A stretch of 64,000 nucleotides of DNA, from NCBI GenBank assembly GCA_963786675.1, contig CAWAZY010000004.1:310001-374000 (forward strand), in the 5' to 3' direction. Made by a program: the position numbers and the translations under genes. This DNA comes from JAGVSR01 sp963786675 (GTDB lineage: Bacteria > Pseudomonadota > Alphaproteobacteria > Rhizobiales > Hyphomicrobiaceae). This document shows, piece after piece, positions 18,412 to 28,445 of the stretch. The stretch's first letter is position 1. Each line of letters begins with the position of its first letter. The notes beneath the pieces are model-generated. The model did not search any database, was not told the DNA's origin, and was given only the letters and a program-made list of their open reading frames with translations.

Positions 18412-21400
18412 ATGGTTTACGCGGAACTCATTGCCGCCAGTAATTTCTCCTTCCTGCGCGGCGCCTCGCACGCCGATGAACTGGTCGCGCAGGCCAAGGC
18501 CCTGGGTCTTGCCGCGTTGGCCGTTGCCGACCGCAACACCCTCGCCGGCGTCGTGCGCGCGCACACAGCGGCCAAATCCGTCGGTCTGCGCTTCATTCCC
18601 GGCGCGCGACTTGTCCTGCAGGACGCACCTGACCTCGTCTGCCTGCCGCCGGACCGCGCCGCCTACGGGCGCCTGTCGCGGCTTCTCTCGCTCGGACAGG
18701 GGCGCGCGAAAAAGGGCGACTGCACACTCTTTCTGGACGATGTCGCCCGGCACGCCGCCGGCAACATCTTCATTGTCGTGCCAGGATCAGCGGATCTCGC
18801 AACCATCGACGCCGATCTGGGACGCATCAAAGCCGCGCTCGCACCCGCCTGCGCGCGCTTGGCACTTGCCGCCACTCACGCCTATCGCGGCGACGAGCGC
18901 GCCCGCCTCACCGCCCTTGATGCCATCGCACGGCGTCATGGGGTGCCGCTCGTCGCCACCGGCGACGTGCTCTACCACGCGCCCCACCGCCGCCCGCTCC
19001 AGGATGTGCTCACCTGCGTGCGCCACCACACCACCATCGGCGACGCGGGCCTGCTGCTCGAAGCGAACGCCGAGCGGCACCTGAAGAAGCCCGACGAGAT
19101 GGCGCGGCTCTTTCGCGACGTGCCGCACGCACTGAGCAATACCCTCGACGTCATGGACGCCTGCCGCTTTTCCCTCGACGAACTCGTCTACGAATACCCC
19201 GACGAGCCCGTGCCAGCCGGAACCACGCCGCACGCGCACCTGGAGACGCTCACCTGGGAGGGCGCGGCCTGGCGCTTCCCCGGCGGCATCCCGGAAAAGG
19301 TGCGCGCCACCATCGGGCGCGAATTGCAGCTCGTCGCGGACCTCAACTATGCGCCCTACTTTCTCACCGTGCACGACATCGTGCACTTCGCCCGTTCGCG
19401 CGGCATTCTCTGCCAGGGGCGCGGATCGGCGGCCAACTCCGTCGTCTGCTATTGCCTGGGTGTGACGGCGGTGAACCCGACCGAGGTCGATCTTCTCTTC
19501 GAGCGCTTCGTCTCCCACGCGCGCAAGGAGCCACCCGACATCGACGTCGACTTCGAGCACGAGCGGCGCGAGGAGGTCATCCAGTACATCTACGCGCGCT
19601 ACGGCCGCGACCGGGCCGGGCTTGCCGCGACCGTCATCTCCTACCGCGCGCGCTCCGCCGTACGCGACGTCGGCAAGGCAATGGGCCTTTCGGAAGATAC
19701 AGTGGCGGCACTCGCCGGAATGGTGTGGGGCACGCGTTCAGGCGGTGTTCTGGGTGATGAGCGCGTGCGCGAGGCGGGCCTCGATCCTGCCGATCCGCTC
19801 CTCGCCACCGTTCTGGAACTGACGGAAGACCTGATCGGCTTTCCGCGCCATCTGTCGCAACACGTCGGCGGCTTCGTGCTGACGCGGGGGCCGCTGATCG
19901 AGATGGTACCCGTCGGCAATGCCGCCATGGACGACCGCACCTTCATCGAATGGGACAAGGATGACATCGCCGCTCTCGGGCTGCTCAAGGTCGATGTGCT
20001 CGCGCTCGGCATGCTCTCGTGCATCCGCCGCGCGTTCGATCTCATCCGCTTGCATCAGGGCCGCGACCTGACGCTGGCCAAGGTACCGCGCGAAGATCCG
20101 GCCACCTACGACATGCTTTGCCGCGCCGACAGCATCGGCGTGTTCCAGGTGGAAAGCCGCGCGCAGATGAACATGCTGCCGCGCCTGAAGCCGCGCACCT
20201 TTTACGATCTCGTCATCGAGGTGGCCATCGTGCGGCCGGGGCCCATCCAGGGCGACATGGTGCATCCCTACCTGCGCCGCCGCTCCGGCGTGGAGCCAGA
20301 AATCTATCCCGCGCCCGCACCCGAGCACGGGCCCGCCGATGAACTGCGCCAGATCCTCGGCAAGACCAAGGGCGTGCCGCTGTTCCAGGAGCAGGCCATG
20401 CGCATCGCCATGGATGCGGCAAAGTTCTCCGACGGGGAAGTGAACGAACTGCGCAAGGCCATGGCCACCTTCCGCCGCCGCGGCACCATCGGCCTGCTTG
20501 AAGAAAAGATGGTCTCGCAGATGGTGGCGCGCGGCTACGACGCGCAGCTTCGCCGAACGCTGCTTCAACCAGATCAAGGGCTTTGGCGAATACGGCTTTC
20601 CCGAAAGCCACGCGGCGAGCTTTGCCCATCTCGTCTATGTCTCCGCCTGGCTCAAGTGCCATTATCCGGCAGCCTTCGCCTGCGCGCTCTTGAATGCCCA
20701 GCCGATGGGGTTCTATGCGCCCGCCCAAATCGTGCGCGATGCGCGCGAACACGGTGTGGAGGCGCGCGACGCCGACATCGGCTTGAGCGACTGGGATTCG
20801 ACGCTCGAACCCACAAAGGCAGAGCCCGCGCTGCGCCTTGGCCTGCGCCAGATCGACGGACTGCAGCAGGAAGAAATCGAGAAAATTCTGGCGGCACGTG
20901 CCGAACGCGCCTTCTCGTCCATACATGATCTCTGGGCGCGCTCCGGCGTGCGCCTGACGGCCTTGGAAAAGCTCGCCGCCGCCGATGCCTTCCGTTCGCT
21001 CGGCCTCGACCGGCGTCAGGCGCTATGGGACGTGAAGGGGCTCGCCAACGCACCGCCGCTACCCCTCTTTTCCTGGACCGCAACGCGCGATTGCGGAGCT
21101 GAGCCCGAGGTGGCTCTGCCGCGCATGCCGCTCTCCGAGCATGTCGTCGCCGATTATCAGACGCTGCGCCTGTCGCTGAAGGCCCACCCCATGAGCTTCC
21201 TGCGCGAACGCCTCCAAGCGGAGCGGATCAGCGCCTGCACGGACCTGCGCACTCTGCGCGACGGCGCTTTTGTCCGCGTGGCCGGCGTCATTCTCGTGCG
21301 CCAGCGGCCCGGGTCCGCTAAAGGCGTCGTCTTCATGACACTCGAAGACGAAACCGGCGTCGCCAACGCGGTCGTGTGGCCCAAGATGCTGGAACGTCAT

Positions 21401-21706
21401 CGCCGCATCGTCATGCAGGCGCGGCTGATATTGATCAGGGGCCGCATCCAGCGTCACGAGAACATCATTCACGTCGTCGCCACGGGATTGGAGGATCGCA
21501 GCGGCTGGCTGGGGCTGTTGGCGGAGGGTGGTGGCGACATGCTGCTGCCGCTGGCCAACGCCGACGAGATCAAGAGCCCCGGCCCGGACCCCGAGACTGC
21601 CGGAGGCCCCCATCCCCGGTGGGAAAAGGGCCGTGCGGATGGGCGTTCGCGCCCCATGCATCCGCGCAACGCACGCATCATTCCCAAGTCACGGGATTTT
21701 CATTGA
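18412..21706 (+). CDS. dnaE2: Error-prone DNA polymerase DnaE2, one frameshift
   Basis: Begins MVYAELIAASNFSFLRGASH, the PHP-domain opening typical of DnaE2. The C-family core is intact: GRGSAANSVVCYCLGVTAV, then PDIDVDFEHERREEVIQYIY with two catalytic aspartates, SQHVGGFVLTRG, and GVFQVESRAQM. The frame breaks near 20547 (one extra C in GCAGCTTCG) and continues with FAERCFNQIKGFGEYGFPES, then an OB-fold region RVAGVILVRQRPGSAKGVVF. Total length is about 1,097 residues, normal for the family. It lies 11 bases after imuB in the SOS cassette and performs mutagenic translesion synthesis. Confidence 0.93.
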
Positions 21707-21861
21707 CGACAAAATTTCCCGCCACTCAACGGCCCTGCAAGCACAAGTTGCCGCCTCAGAGCGCGTAATCTGTGCCCCAAGCGCAACGCATCCCGATCCT
21801 TTGCACGGGCAGCCGCCGCAGCCGATCCTTTTCCTGCTAGCCTAGAGGTTACGTGAAGCCT

Positions 21862-21900
21862 TGAGTGCGGCGCCGTTTGAAAACGGAGGCGACGCACTCA
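21862..21900. other. Long hairpin between dnaE2 and the secreted-protein gene
   Basis: TGAGTGCG pairs with CGCACTCA, and inside it CCGTTT pairs with AAACGG across a two-base gap, giving a long interrupted stem. No T run follows, so it is not a classic terminator. It ends about 55 bases before the ATG of the next gene and could be part of that gene's leader. Confidence 0.45.
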
Positions 21901-21954
21901 GAGCGCCTGTTCGCGTCCTGTCATTTGCGTCTCATGTAGATTGGAGATTTCAAC

Positions 21955-22434
21955 ATGTCGAAGTTCCGCGCCGCCGCCTGTGCGCTCACCGCTCTCACGC
22001 TTTCCGCTGCCACGATCGGAGCCGCATCGGCCGCCGAAGTTACCGTCAAGGTCACCAAGATCGAGGCCGTCGACAAGGCCGACGCCTTCTCGAAGGGCGA
22101 TTTCTACGCGCGCATCACCATCGACGGTGAAGCGACAAAGACCAATCCGGTCAAGCAGACGGAATCCATAACGCCGAACTGGTCGGTGACGAAGACGGTC
22201 GCGGGCGGCACGGTCAACGTGAAGCTCGAAGTTTATGACAAGGACGTCAGCTCGGACGATCTGATCGACATCAACCGCATCGACAACAAGCGCGACCTCG
22301 ACTTCACGGTCAACACGCGCAACTGCCGCGTCAATGGCTTCGCCAACAACTACAAGTGCGGCTCGAAGATTGTTCGCGCCGGCAAGGAAAAGAAGTCGGC
22401 TGAAGTGACCTTCACGGTTTCGGTCAAAAAGTAA
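21955..22434 (+). CDS. Secreted beta-rich protein of unknown function
   Basis: 159 residues. A clear signal peptide (MSKFRAAACALTALTLSAAT, cleavage near ASAAE) leads to a domain rich in alternating strands: VTVKVTKIEAVDKADAFSKG, FYARITIDGEA, VNVKLEVYDKDVSSDDLIDI. The acidic D-K-D...D-D...D-I pattern in the strand-loop-strand stretch resembles a calcium-binding C2-like sandwich, but this is inference. Two cysteines (NCRV and YKCG) could form a disulfide. GGAG precedes the ATG. The gene stands alone after the imu cassette, with a long hairpin upstream. I do not recognise a named family. Confidence 0.72.
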   Translation: MSKFRAAACALTALTLSAATIGAASAAEVTVKVTKIEAVDKADAFSKGDFYARITIDGEATKTNPVKQTESITPNWSVTKTVAGGTVNVKLEVYDKDVSSDDLIDINRIDNKRDLDFTVNTRNCRVNGFANNYKCGSKIVRAGKEKKSAEVTFTVSVKK

Positions 22435-22522
22435 GCGGGACGCGGCGAACAAACCGCCGAACCATCAGGCCTTGGGCGGGACCGGTCACCGGTTCCGCCC
22501 TCGCCGTATTCGGGCTTCTGCT

Positions 22523-22999
22523 TCAGCGCGGCACGGGACTGGATGGCGCCAGACCTTCCGCGCCCATGGTCACGGCGAGGATGCGGACAGGGCCTGTTCC
22601 GGTGTTGCGTCCGTTGTGGGCGACAGCAATCGCTTCCATCACGCCTTCGCCGGCCTTGAAGACCCGGACGCCCTGCGCGCCATAGTCCACCGATACTTCG
22701 CCCTCCAGAATGTACCCGAACGTCGGCGCACCGTGCGTGTGCCAGCCGGTCTCGGCACCCGGCGCCAGCGTCACCACAGCCGCCGTCACGCGCGCGGGCT
22801 GCTGGCCGGGATACCGGATCGGTTCGCCCGCGACCGTTTCCTTGGCCGAGAGAAGCGGCACGAGCCGCACCATCGCCACCTCCTGAGCTTCCGCAATCCG
22901 GCCACAGAGAAAACCCGCAGCGGTCATAAGGGCCAGAACGGATATACTGACCGTGGGCACGCGCCAGCCGGGGTTGCGGCGGATACACTTTCCAGGCAT
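22523..22999 (-). CDS. Cupin-domain protein, membrane-anchored or exported
   Basis: About 158 residues. The N-terminus MPGKCIRRNPGWRVPTVSIS leads into a hydrophobic segment (VLALMTAAGFLCG), a signal anchor. The cupin core has GAETGWHTHGAPTFGYILEG, the first metal-binding motif with two His and a downstream Glu, then GEGVMEAIAVAHNGRNTG for the second. Small cupins of this sort bind a metal and may act as sensors or simple isomerases. CGGAGG about nine bases upstream supports this start, and a longer frame into the divergent ggt leader was discarded. The function is not predictable. Confidence 0.72.
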   Translation of the reverse strand: MPGKCIRRNPGWRVPTVSISVLALMTAAGFLCGRIAEAQEVAMVRLVPLLSAKETVAGEPIRYPGQQPARVTAAVVTLAPGAETGWHTHGAPTFGYILEGEVSVDYGAQGVRVFKAGEGVMEAIAVAHNGRNTGTGPVRILAVTMGAEGLAPSSPVPR

Positions 23000-23049
23000 C
23001 GAGAACCTCCGAGGCGCAAAAGGTTTTGATCCCCGTGACGCTGAACCGA

Positions 23050-24840
23050 ATGCCAACGCCGTGCAAGTCCCCGCGGGCGCGCCACACCCCGGCCGGCGTC
23101 CGCATATTCGTTTGCGCCTTGGCGATTGTGCTGGCGTGCGCGACACCCGGCCTTGCCCAGCGCCCATTGATCGAACCCGAGCAAGCGACCGGGCGCACCG
23201 ACGGTGCTGTCAGCCACGCCACCCGGCACATGATCACGACAGCCAATCGATTGGCGTCGGAGGCGGGGCGGGAGATTTTGCGCGCGGGCGGATCGGCGGT
23301 GGACGCGGCCATCGCCGCCCAACTCGTCCTCGGCCTCGTCGAACCGCAATCCTCTGGCCTCGGCGGCGGCGCCTTCCTGCTCCATTGGGACAAGTCGCGC
23401 GGCACTCTGGCAGCGTTCGACGGCCGGGAAACCGCACCGGCCACGGCCAAGCCCGACCGCTTCATGAAGGACGGCGCACCGATGCCGTTCATGACTGTTG
23501 TGAAATCCGGCCTCAGCGTTGGGACGCCGGGCCTGATCCGGATGCTGTGGGACGCGCACCGCACCCACGGAAAGCTCGCCTGGGCGGACTTGTTCGATCC
23601 CGCGATCCGGCTCGCGGAGGACGGATTCAAAGTCTCGCCGCGTCTCAATTTGCTGCTGCGATGGACCGGACCGGAGTCATTCGACGCCACCGCGCGCGCC
23701 TACTTTTTTGGCGGCGGCGGCGCGGCCCGCGCTATGGGAAGCACGCTCAAGAACCCCGCCTATGCCGCAACACTGCGCGCCATCGCGGCAAACGGCGCCG
23801 ATGCCTTTTATGGCGGCCCCATCGCGGCGGATATCGTGCGCGCCGTCACATCAGCATCCAGAGCGGCCGGTGACCTTTCGATGCAGGACTTGGCCAGGTA
23901 TCGGACCGAACGCCGCGAGGCGCTCTGCACGCCCTATCGCACCCACAAGATCTGCGGCATGGGACCACCGTCCTCCGGCGGCATCGCCATCGCGCAGATC
24001 CTCGGCATGGTCGAGCGTTTCGATCTTGGCACCACACCCGATGCAGCGATGAACGGCGCTGCCCTGCATCTCATCGTCGAAGCCGAAAAGCTCGCCTACG
24101 CCGACCGCAATCTCTATCTTGCCGATCCAGCGTTTGTCCCTGTCCCGCCAGGGCTGACGGACCCTGCCTATCTCGCAAGCCGCAGAGCCTTGATAGACGC
24201 GACCCGCGCGATGGAGCGCCCTGAGGCCGGCCAGCCCCCGGGCGTGGAGCGCCGGGCACACGGCGATGACGCAACGCTGGAACGCGCGGGCACCAGCCAC
24301 ATCTCCGTCATCGATGGCGATGGCAATGCCGTATCCATGACCACCACCATCGAGGGTGTCTTCGGCTCGGGCCTGATGGCGGGCGGGTTCCTGCTCAACA
24401 ACGAACTCACGGATTTCTCGTTCCAGCCGGCCGATAGCGCGGGCCGGCCAATCGCCAACCGGGTCGAGCCCGGTAAGCGGCCGCGCAGTACGATGGCGCC
24501 GACCCTCGTCTTCGACGCCAATGGACAATTGGCATTGGCGCTTGGATCACCCGGCGGCGGTCGCATCATCTACTTTGTCACCAAGGCGCTTGTCGCGCTG
24601 CTCGACTGGAAGCTCGATGCCTATCAGGCCGCGGCGCTGATGAACTTCGGTAGCATGGGTGGCGCGGTGGACTTGGAACTGGACTGGTCCACCGTCCTCG
24701 CGGGATTGCGGCTCAAGAGTTATGGGCACAACGTCAACGCTGATCTGATGACGTCCGGACTGAATATTCTGGCCGTGCGCGACGGACGGATCGAAGGCGG
24801 CAGCGATCCGCGGCGCGAAGGCGCCGCGTTGGGAGATTGA
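23050..24840 (+). CDS. ggt: Gamma-glutamyltransferase (glutathione hydrolase)
   Basis: An Ntn-hydrolase precursor with signal peptide RIFVCALAIVLACATPGLAQ. The large-subunit signature GGSAVDAAIAAQLVLGLVEP then SSGLGGGAFLLHW is clear. The autoprocessing site is in RAGTSHISVIDGDGNAVSMT; the threonine of G-T-S-H becomes the N-terminal nucleophile of the small subunit. Later PGKRPRSTMAPTLV and GSPGGGRIIYF match the family. It cleaves the gamma-glutamyl bond of glutathione in the periplasm. The ATG chosen lacks a strong ribosome site and an upstream GTG is possible. It is followed after five bases by an FAD oxidoreductase, so the two are probably co-transcribed. Confidence 0.9.
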   Translation: MPTPCKSPRARHTPAGVRIFVCALAIVLACATPGLAQRPLIEPEQATGRTDGAVSHATRHMITTANRLASEAGREILRAGGSAVDAAIAAQLVLGLVEPQSSGLGGGAFLLHWDKSRGTLAAFDGRETAPATAKPDRFMKDGAPMPFMTVVKSGLSVGTPGLIRMLWDAHRTHGKLAWADLFDPAIRLAEDGFKVSPRLNLLLRWTGPESFDATARAYFFGGGGAARAMGSTLKNPAYAATLRAIAANGADAFYGGPIAADIVRAVTSASRAAGDLSMQDLARYRTERREALCTPYRTHKICGMGPPSSGGIAIAQILGMVERFDLGTTPDAAMNGAALHLIVEAEKLAYADRNLYLADPAFVPVPPGLTDPAYLASRRALIDATRAMERPEAGQPPGVERRAHGDDATLERAGTSHISVIDGDGNAVSMTTTIEGVFGSGLMAGGFLLNNELTDFSFQPADSAGRPIANRVEPGKRPRSTMAPTLVFDANGQLALALGSPGGGRIIYFVTKALVALLDWKLDAYQAAALMNFGSMGGAVDLELDWSTVLAGLRLKSYGHNVNADLMTSGLNILAVRDGRIEGGSDPRREGAALGD

Positions 24841-24844
24841 CGCC

Positions 24845-25840
24845 ATGCCGCACAACCGCATTACCGTCGCCGGTGCCGGGATCCTCGGCTTGTGGCAGGC
24901 GCTGACACTCGCCCGCCGCGGCCATGCGGTGAAACTGCTGGATCGCCACGTCGATCCCTTGAACCAATCGGCCAGCCGTTACGCCGGAGCTATGCTGGCG
25001 CCCTACGTCGAGGCAGAATCCGCCCCTCCCCTCGTGCAGACATTGGGCATCGAAGCGGTCAAACTCTGGCGGGCGGCGTTTCCCGGTGTCATCGCGAACG
25101 GCAGCCTCGTGGTCGCCACGCAGCGCGATCAGCCCGATCTCGTACGGTTTGCCAAACGCACGACCGGCCATCGCACGTTGGATCAAGCCCAACTGGCGGC
25201 CCTGGAGCCCGATCTCGCCGGTCGCTTTTCCAGCGCGCTGTTCTACCCCGATGAAGCGCACGTCATCACACCCGACGCGTTGGCGTTTCTGCTGGCGGAG
25301 GCGGAAGCCGCAGGCGTGGACCTGCATCTTGGACGTCCCCTCGAGTCCACCGACCGCGAAGGACTGATCGTGGATTGCCGGGGGATGGCGGCCCGTCATC
25401 GCCTGCCGGATCTGCGCGGCGTGCGCGGCGAACGCATCCTCATTCAAACGCATGAGGTGAATCTTTCCCGGCCGGTGCGCCTGCTTCACCCGCGCCATCC
25501 GATTTACATTGTACCGTGGAGCGACGGCCGCTTCGTCATCGGCGCGACGATGTTGGAAAGTGAAGACGGCGGACCGGCCAGCGTGCGCTCGACGCTCGAC
25601 CTGTTGGGCGCGGCCTACACGTTGCATCCCGCGTTCGGGGAGGCGGCCATTCTGGAGGTGAGTGCCGGGGTGAGACCCGCATTCCCCGACAACATCCCCC
25701 GCGTGCGGGTGAGCGACGGCGGCGCCAGTATCGTGGTGAATGGCGCATACCGGCATGGCTTCTTGCTCGCACCGGTGCTGGCCGAGGCGGTGGCTGGCTT
25801 TTTGGAGGGCGGACAGCCCCATCCCCTGATCGAAACGTAG
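24845..25840 (+). CDS. FAD-dependent amino acid/glycine oxidase-like protein (ThiO/DadA type)
   Basis: 331 residues. The dinucleotide-binding motif RITVAGAGILGLWQALTLAR (GxGxxG) opens the protein, followed by SASRYAGAMLAPYVE and, in the C-terminal half, YIVPWSDGRFVIGATMLES and SAGVRPAFPDNIPRV. The order matches glycine oxidase ThiO and related D-amino acid oxidases. ThiO makes the iminoglycine needed for thiazole synthesis, but no thiS, thiG or thiE is adjacent, so the thiamine role is not established. Its position directly after ggt could instead suit oxidation of released amino acids. I leave the symbol blank. Confidence 0.8.
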   Translation: MPHNRITVAGAGILGLWQALTLARRGHAVKLLDRHVDPLNQSASRYAGAMLAPYVEAESAPPLVQTLGIEAVKLWRAAFPGVIANGSLVVATQRDQPDLVRFAKRTTGHRTLDQAQLAALEPDLAGRFSSALFYPDEAHVITPDALAFLLAEAEAAGVDLHLGRPLESTDREGLIVDCRGMAARHRLPDLRGVRGERILIQTHEVNLSRPVRLLHPRHPIYIVPWSDGRFVIGATMLESEDGGPASVRSTLDLLGAAYTLHPAFGEAAILEVSAGVRPAFPDNIPRVRVSDGGASIVVNGAYRHGFLLAPVLAEAVAGFLEGGQPHPLIET

Positions 25841-25909
25841 CCGGCCCGCGGCCATTTTCGCCGTTTTGTCCTGTGGCGTGCGCCGTTCAGGGTCGCTATT
25901 CTCGCAGGT

Positions 25910-26690
25910 ATGACCCAAACACCCCCCCCTAACGGCGGCGACACCAGCACGACATTCGGCTTCCGCGATGTGGACGAGACCGAGCGTCAAGGACTTCGTC
26001 AACGACGTCTTCTCCAAAGTGGCCGAGCGCTACGACCTGATGAACGACCTCATGTCAGGCGGCCTGCACCGGCTGTGGAAGGCCGATTTCGTCGATCTGG
26101 TGAACCCGCCGCGCGGCGACGCTCCGTTCCGCCTGCTCGACGTGGCCGGTGGCACGGGCGACATCGCTTTGCGCACGCTGGCCAAGGGCGGGCTGGGGAC
26201 GACCGCGGTCATCTGCGATATCAGCCCGGAGATGCTTGATGTGGGCCGCCGCCGTGTTGCCGATGCCGGGCTCGGCGATCGCATCACACTCGTGGAGGGC
26301 AACGCGGAGACCCTGCCGTTCCCCGACCGCAGTTTCGACGCCTACACGATCTCGTTCGGCATCCGCAACGTGACGCACATCGATAGGGCGCTGAGCGAAG
26401 CCCGCCGCGTCCTCAAGACCGGTGGCCATTTCCTGTGCCTGGAATTCTCCGAAGTGCAGGTGCCGATGCTCGACCGCCTGTACGATTTCCATTCCTTCGA
26501 GATCATTCCGCGTCTCGGACAGCTGACGGCCGGCGATGCACAGCCCTACCAGTACCTGGTGGAATCGATCCGCAAGTTCCCAAAACAGGAGCGTTTCGCG
26601 CAGATGATCCGCGACGCGGGCTTTGGCAACGTCACCTTCCGCAATCTCACCGGCGGCGTCGCGGCGATCCACAGCGGCTGGCGGATCTAG
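25910..26690 (+). CDS. ubiE: Demethylubiquinone/demethylmenaquinone C-methyltransferase UbiE, one frameshift
   Basis: The N-terminus MTQTPPPNGGDTSTTFGFRD is that of alphaproteobacterial UbiE. The frame shifts near 25983 and resumes with VKDFVNDVFSKVAERYDLMN. SAM-binding motif I LLDVAGGTGDIALRTLA, the motif SFGIRNVTHIDRALSEARRV and the C-terminal GGVAAIHSGWRI are all intact. It methylates C5 of the benzoquinone ring in ubiquinone synthesis, at the membrane. An inactive ubiE would be very costly to a respiring alphaproteobacterium, so a base-calling error is the likely cause of the break. No other ubi genes are adjacent. Confidence 0.9.
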
Positions 26691-26720
26691 TTCAGCGCCA
26701 GAGTGTAGTGTCCGCCGGGC

Positions 26721-26921
26721 TCAGAAGGCCGCACCCGGTCGCACGCCCAACCGGCGCAGAATGATGGCCAGCGGGCAAAAGCCGGTAAACGCCGCCTGAA
26801 ACAGATTGAGCCCCACGAAGGCCGTGAAATAGAGCCACAGCGGCGAGTGCACATGCGCGAGCGCGAGGCTCGCCAGGATCATCAATCCCGCGAATGCCAT
26901 GACCATCCGGTCGATCGTCAT
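26721..26921 (-). CDS. DUF2892 (YgaP-type) inner membrane protein
   Basis: 66 residues with two membrane helices: MAFAGLMILASLALAHVHSP and YFTAFVGLNLFQAAFTGFCP. The ending FTGFCPLAIILRRLGV is the DUF2892 signature also found at the C-terminus of the rhodanese YgaP. The ATG overlaps the stop of the ArsR regulator by four bases. BigR-like repressors and DUF2892 proteins often occur together in sulfur-stress operons, so a role in handling sulfide or persulfide is plausible but inferred. Confidence 0.8.
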   Translation of the reverse strand: MTIDRMVMAFAGLMILASLALAHVHSPLWLYFTAFVGLNLFQAAFTGFCPLAIILRRLGVRPGAAF

Positions 26922-27259
26922 TTTGAACTTCCCTTGCCCGATTTTTCCTTGCCTGATTTTTTCTGGCCGCTGCAAAACATGTCGTGCAGAACCGACATCA
27001 AGCGCTCCACGCGATCGTCCGCCAGACGGTAGTTGATCGTCTGGGCGTCGCGGCGCGTGGCGACCATGCCGGCCTCGCGCAGCTTGGCGAGGTGCTGGGA
27101 CAGGGCCGATTGACTGAGCGGGACCCGCGCTTCAAGCTCTGAAACGCTCCGTTCGCCCGAGGTCAGCTCGCACAGGATACGCAGGCGATTCTGATTCGAG
27201 ATCGCCTTCAGAAAGGCGGCTGCGGCGGCGCTGTTCGATGTCAGCTCTTGCACATTCAT
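26918..27259 (-). CDS. ArsR-family repressor, BigR/SqrR-like
   Basis: 113 residues. A winged helix with FLKAISNQNRLRILCELTSG, then the recognition region LSQSALSQHLAKLREAGMV and the wing RRDAQTINYRL. Two cysteines, one in ILCEL and one in HDMFC near the C-terminus, fall where BigR and SqrR have the pair that forms a disulfide or polysulfide bridge on exposure to sulfane sulfur. The tail is lysine-rich (KKSGKEKSGKG). It forms an operon with the DUF2892 gene and is divergent from an RND efflux pair across about 100 bases. It probably represses both units, by analogy with the BigR family. Confidence 0.8.
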   Translation of the reverse strand: MNVQELTSNSAAAAAFLKAISNQNRLRILCELTSGERSVSELEARVPLSQSALSQHLAKLREAGMVATRRDAQTINYRLADDRVERLMSVLHDMFCSGQKKSGKEKSGKGSSK

Positions 27260-27269
27260 GCGATGTACT

Positions 27270-27283
27270 TTAGCTTTCTCTAA
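27270..27283. promoter_or_regulatory. Candidate operator for the ArsR/BigR-like repressor
   Basis: TTAG-N6-CTAA, followed by the AT-rich TATATTGG, lies directly upstream of the repressor ATG in the divergent gap to the efflux genes. BigR boxes are AT-rich inverted repeats, but this match is short. Confidence 0.3.
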
Positions 27284-27362
27284 TATATTGGTCAAGGGCC
27301 GTGTTGGGGCCGCGCGCCACCCGGTGGGCCGCGACTCTCCGCCAAGAAGGATAGTGAGCAAG

Positions 27363-28445
27363 ATGAAAACGCGCAAAGGGCGAATCTTCGGACATTTGGC
27401 GCCAGTGGTCATGCGAGCTGGCCTCGTGCTGGCAGGATTGGCGGTCACCGCAAACGTGCCCCAAGCTCAAACGGCGGATCCGGCCACCCCGGCAGCCCCA
27501 TCAGCCGCCGCTGCGACGTTCATCGCCAAGCCCGCCGTCGTCAAAGACCTGAAGTCGGTCTACGCCACCGTCCGCAGCCGCGACTTGACGCAAGCCCGCG
27601 TGCGCACGCCCGGCACCATCACGACGCTCAAGGTCGACGAAGGCGATCTGGTCAAGACCGGCCAGATCTTGGCCCAGGTCGCGGACCCGAAGATCGCGCT
27701 GCAGATCAAGGCCGTTGAGGCCCGCATCGTCGCCGCCCAGTCCCGTGTCGAGACCGCCAAGGCCGAACTCGACCGGGCGACCGCATTGCGCGCCAAGGGT
27801 GTTTCCCCGCAAGCCCGGGTCGATCAGGCACAGACGGCGTACGACGTGGCCATCAACGACGTAAAGGCGGCGCGCGCCGAGCTGTCGGTCACCCGCACGC
27901 AGATCGAGGAAGGCGATGTCCTGGCTCCCGCGGACGGCCGTGTCCTCAAGGTTCCCGTCACCGATGGCAGCGTGGTCATGGCCGGAGAGAGTATCGCCAC
28001 CATTGCCGCGAACGCCTTTCTGCTGCGCCTCGAACTGCCCGAACGTCAGGCGCGGGCCATCACGGTGGGCGATCCGATCCGCGTCGGCAGCCGCAGCCTC
28101 GGCGCGGGCAACGGCAAGCTGACCGGCGGGCGGATCACCCAGGTCTATCCCGAGCTTCAAAATGGGCGCGTGCTCGCGGACGCGGAAGCCGAAGGCCTTG
28201 AGAGCTTCTATATCGGCGAGCGCATTCTGGTCTGGATTTCCGCCGGCGAGCGCGAGGCCATCGTCGTGCCGGACCGCTTCGTATTCAACCGCTACGGGGT
28301 CGATTTCGTGCGAGTCGCTGAGGGCAACGGCATGGCCAACGACGTAGTCGTGCAGACAGGCCAGAGGCATACCGGCGACGACGGCACGGAGCAAATCGAA
28401 GTTCTGAGCGGACTGTCGGCAGGCGACACCCTGGTGCAGCCATGA
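27363..28445 (+). CDS. RND efflux periplasmic adaptor (membrane fusion protein)
   Basis: About 360 residues. After a hydrophobic leader come the first beta-barrel and lipoyl half (RTPGTITTLKVDEGDLVKTG), a helical hairpin (AKAELDRATALRAKGVSPQA), the second lipoyl half (LAPADGRVLKVPVTDGSVVM) and a C-terminal barrel. HlyD/AcrA-type adaptors link the inner membrane pump to an outer membrane channel. The stop overlaps the ATG of the pump gene by four bases. The ATG chosen follows AAGGATAGTGAG. No outer membrane channel gene is adjacent. Confidence 0.87.
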   Translation: MKTRKGRIFGHLAPVVMRAGLVLAGLAVTANVPQAQTADPATPAAPSAAAATFIAKPAVVKDLKSVYATVRSRDLTQARVRTPGTITTLKVDEGDLVKTGQILAQVADPKIALQIKAVEARIVAAQSRVETAKAELDRATALRAKGVSPQARVDQAQTAYDVAINDVKAARAELSVTRTQIEEGDVLAPADGRVLKVPVTDGSVVMAGESIATIAANAFLLRLELPERQARAITVGDPIRVGSRSLGAGNGKLTGGRITQVYPELQNGRVLADAEAEGLESFYIGERILVWISAGEREAIVVPDRFVFNRYGVDFVRVAEGNGMANDVVVQTGQRHTGDDGTEQIEVLSGLSAGDTLVQP

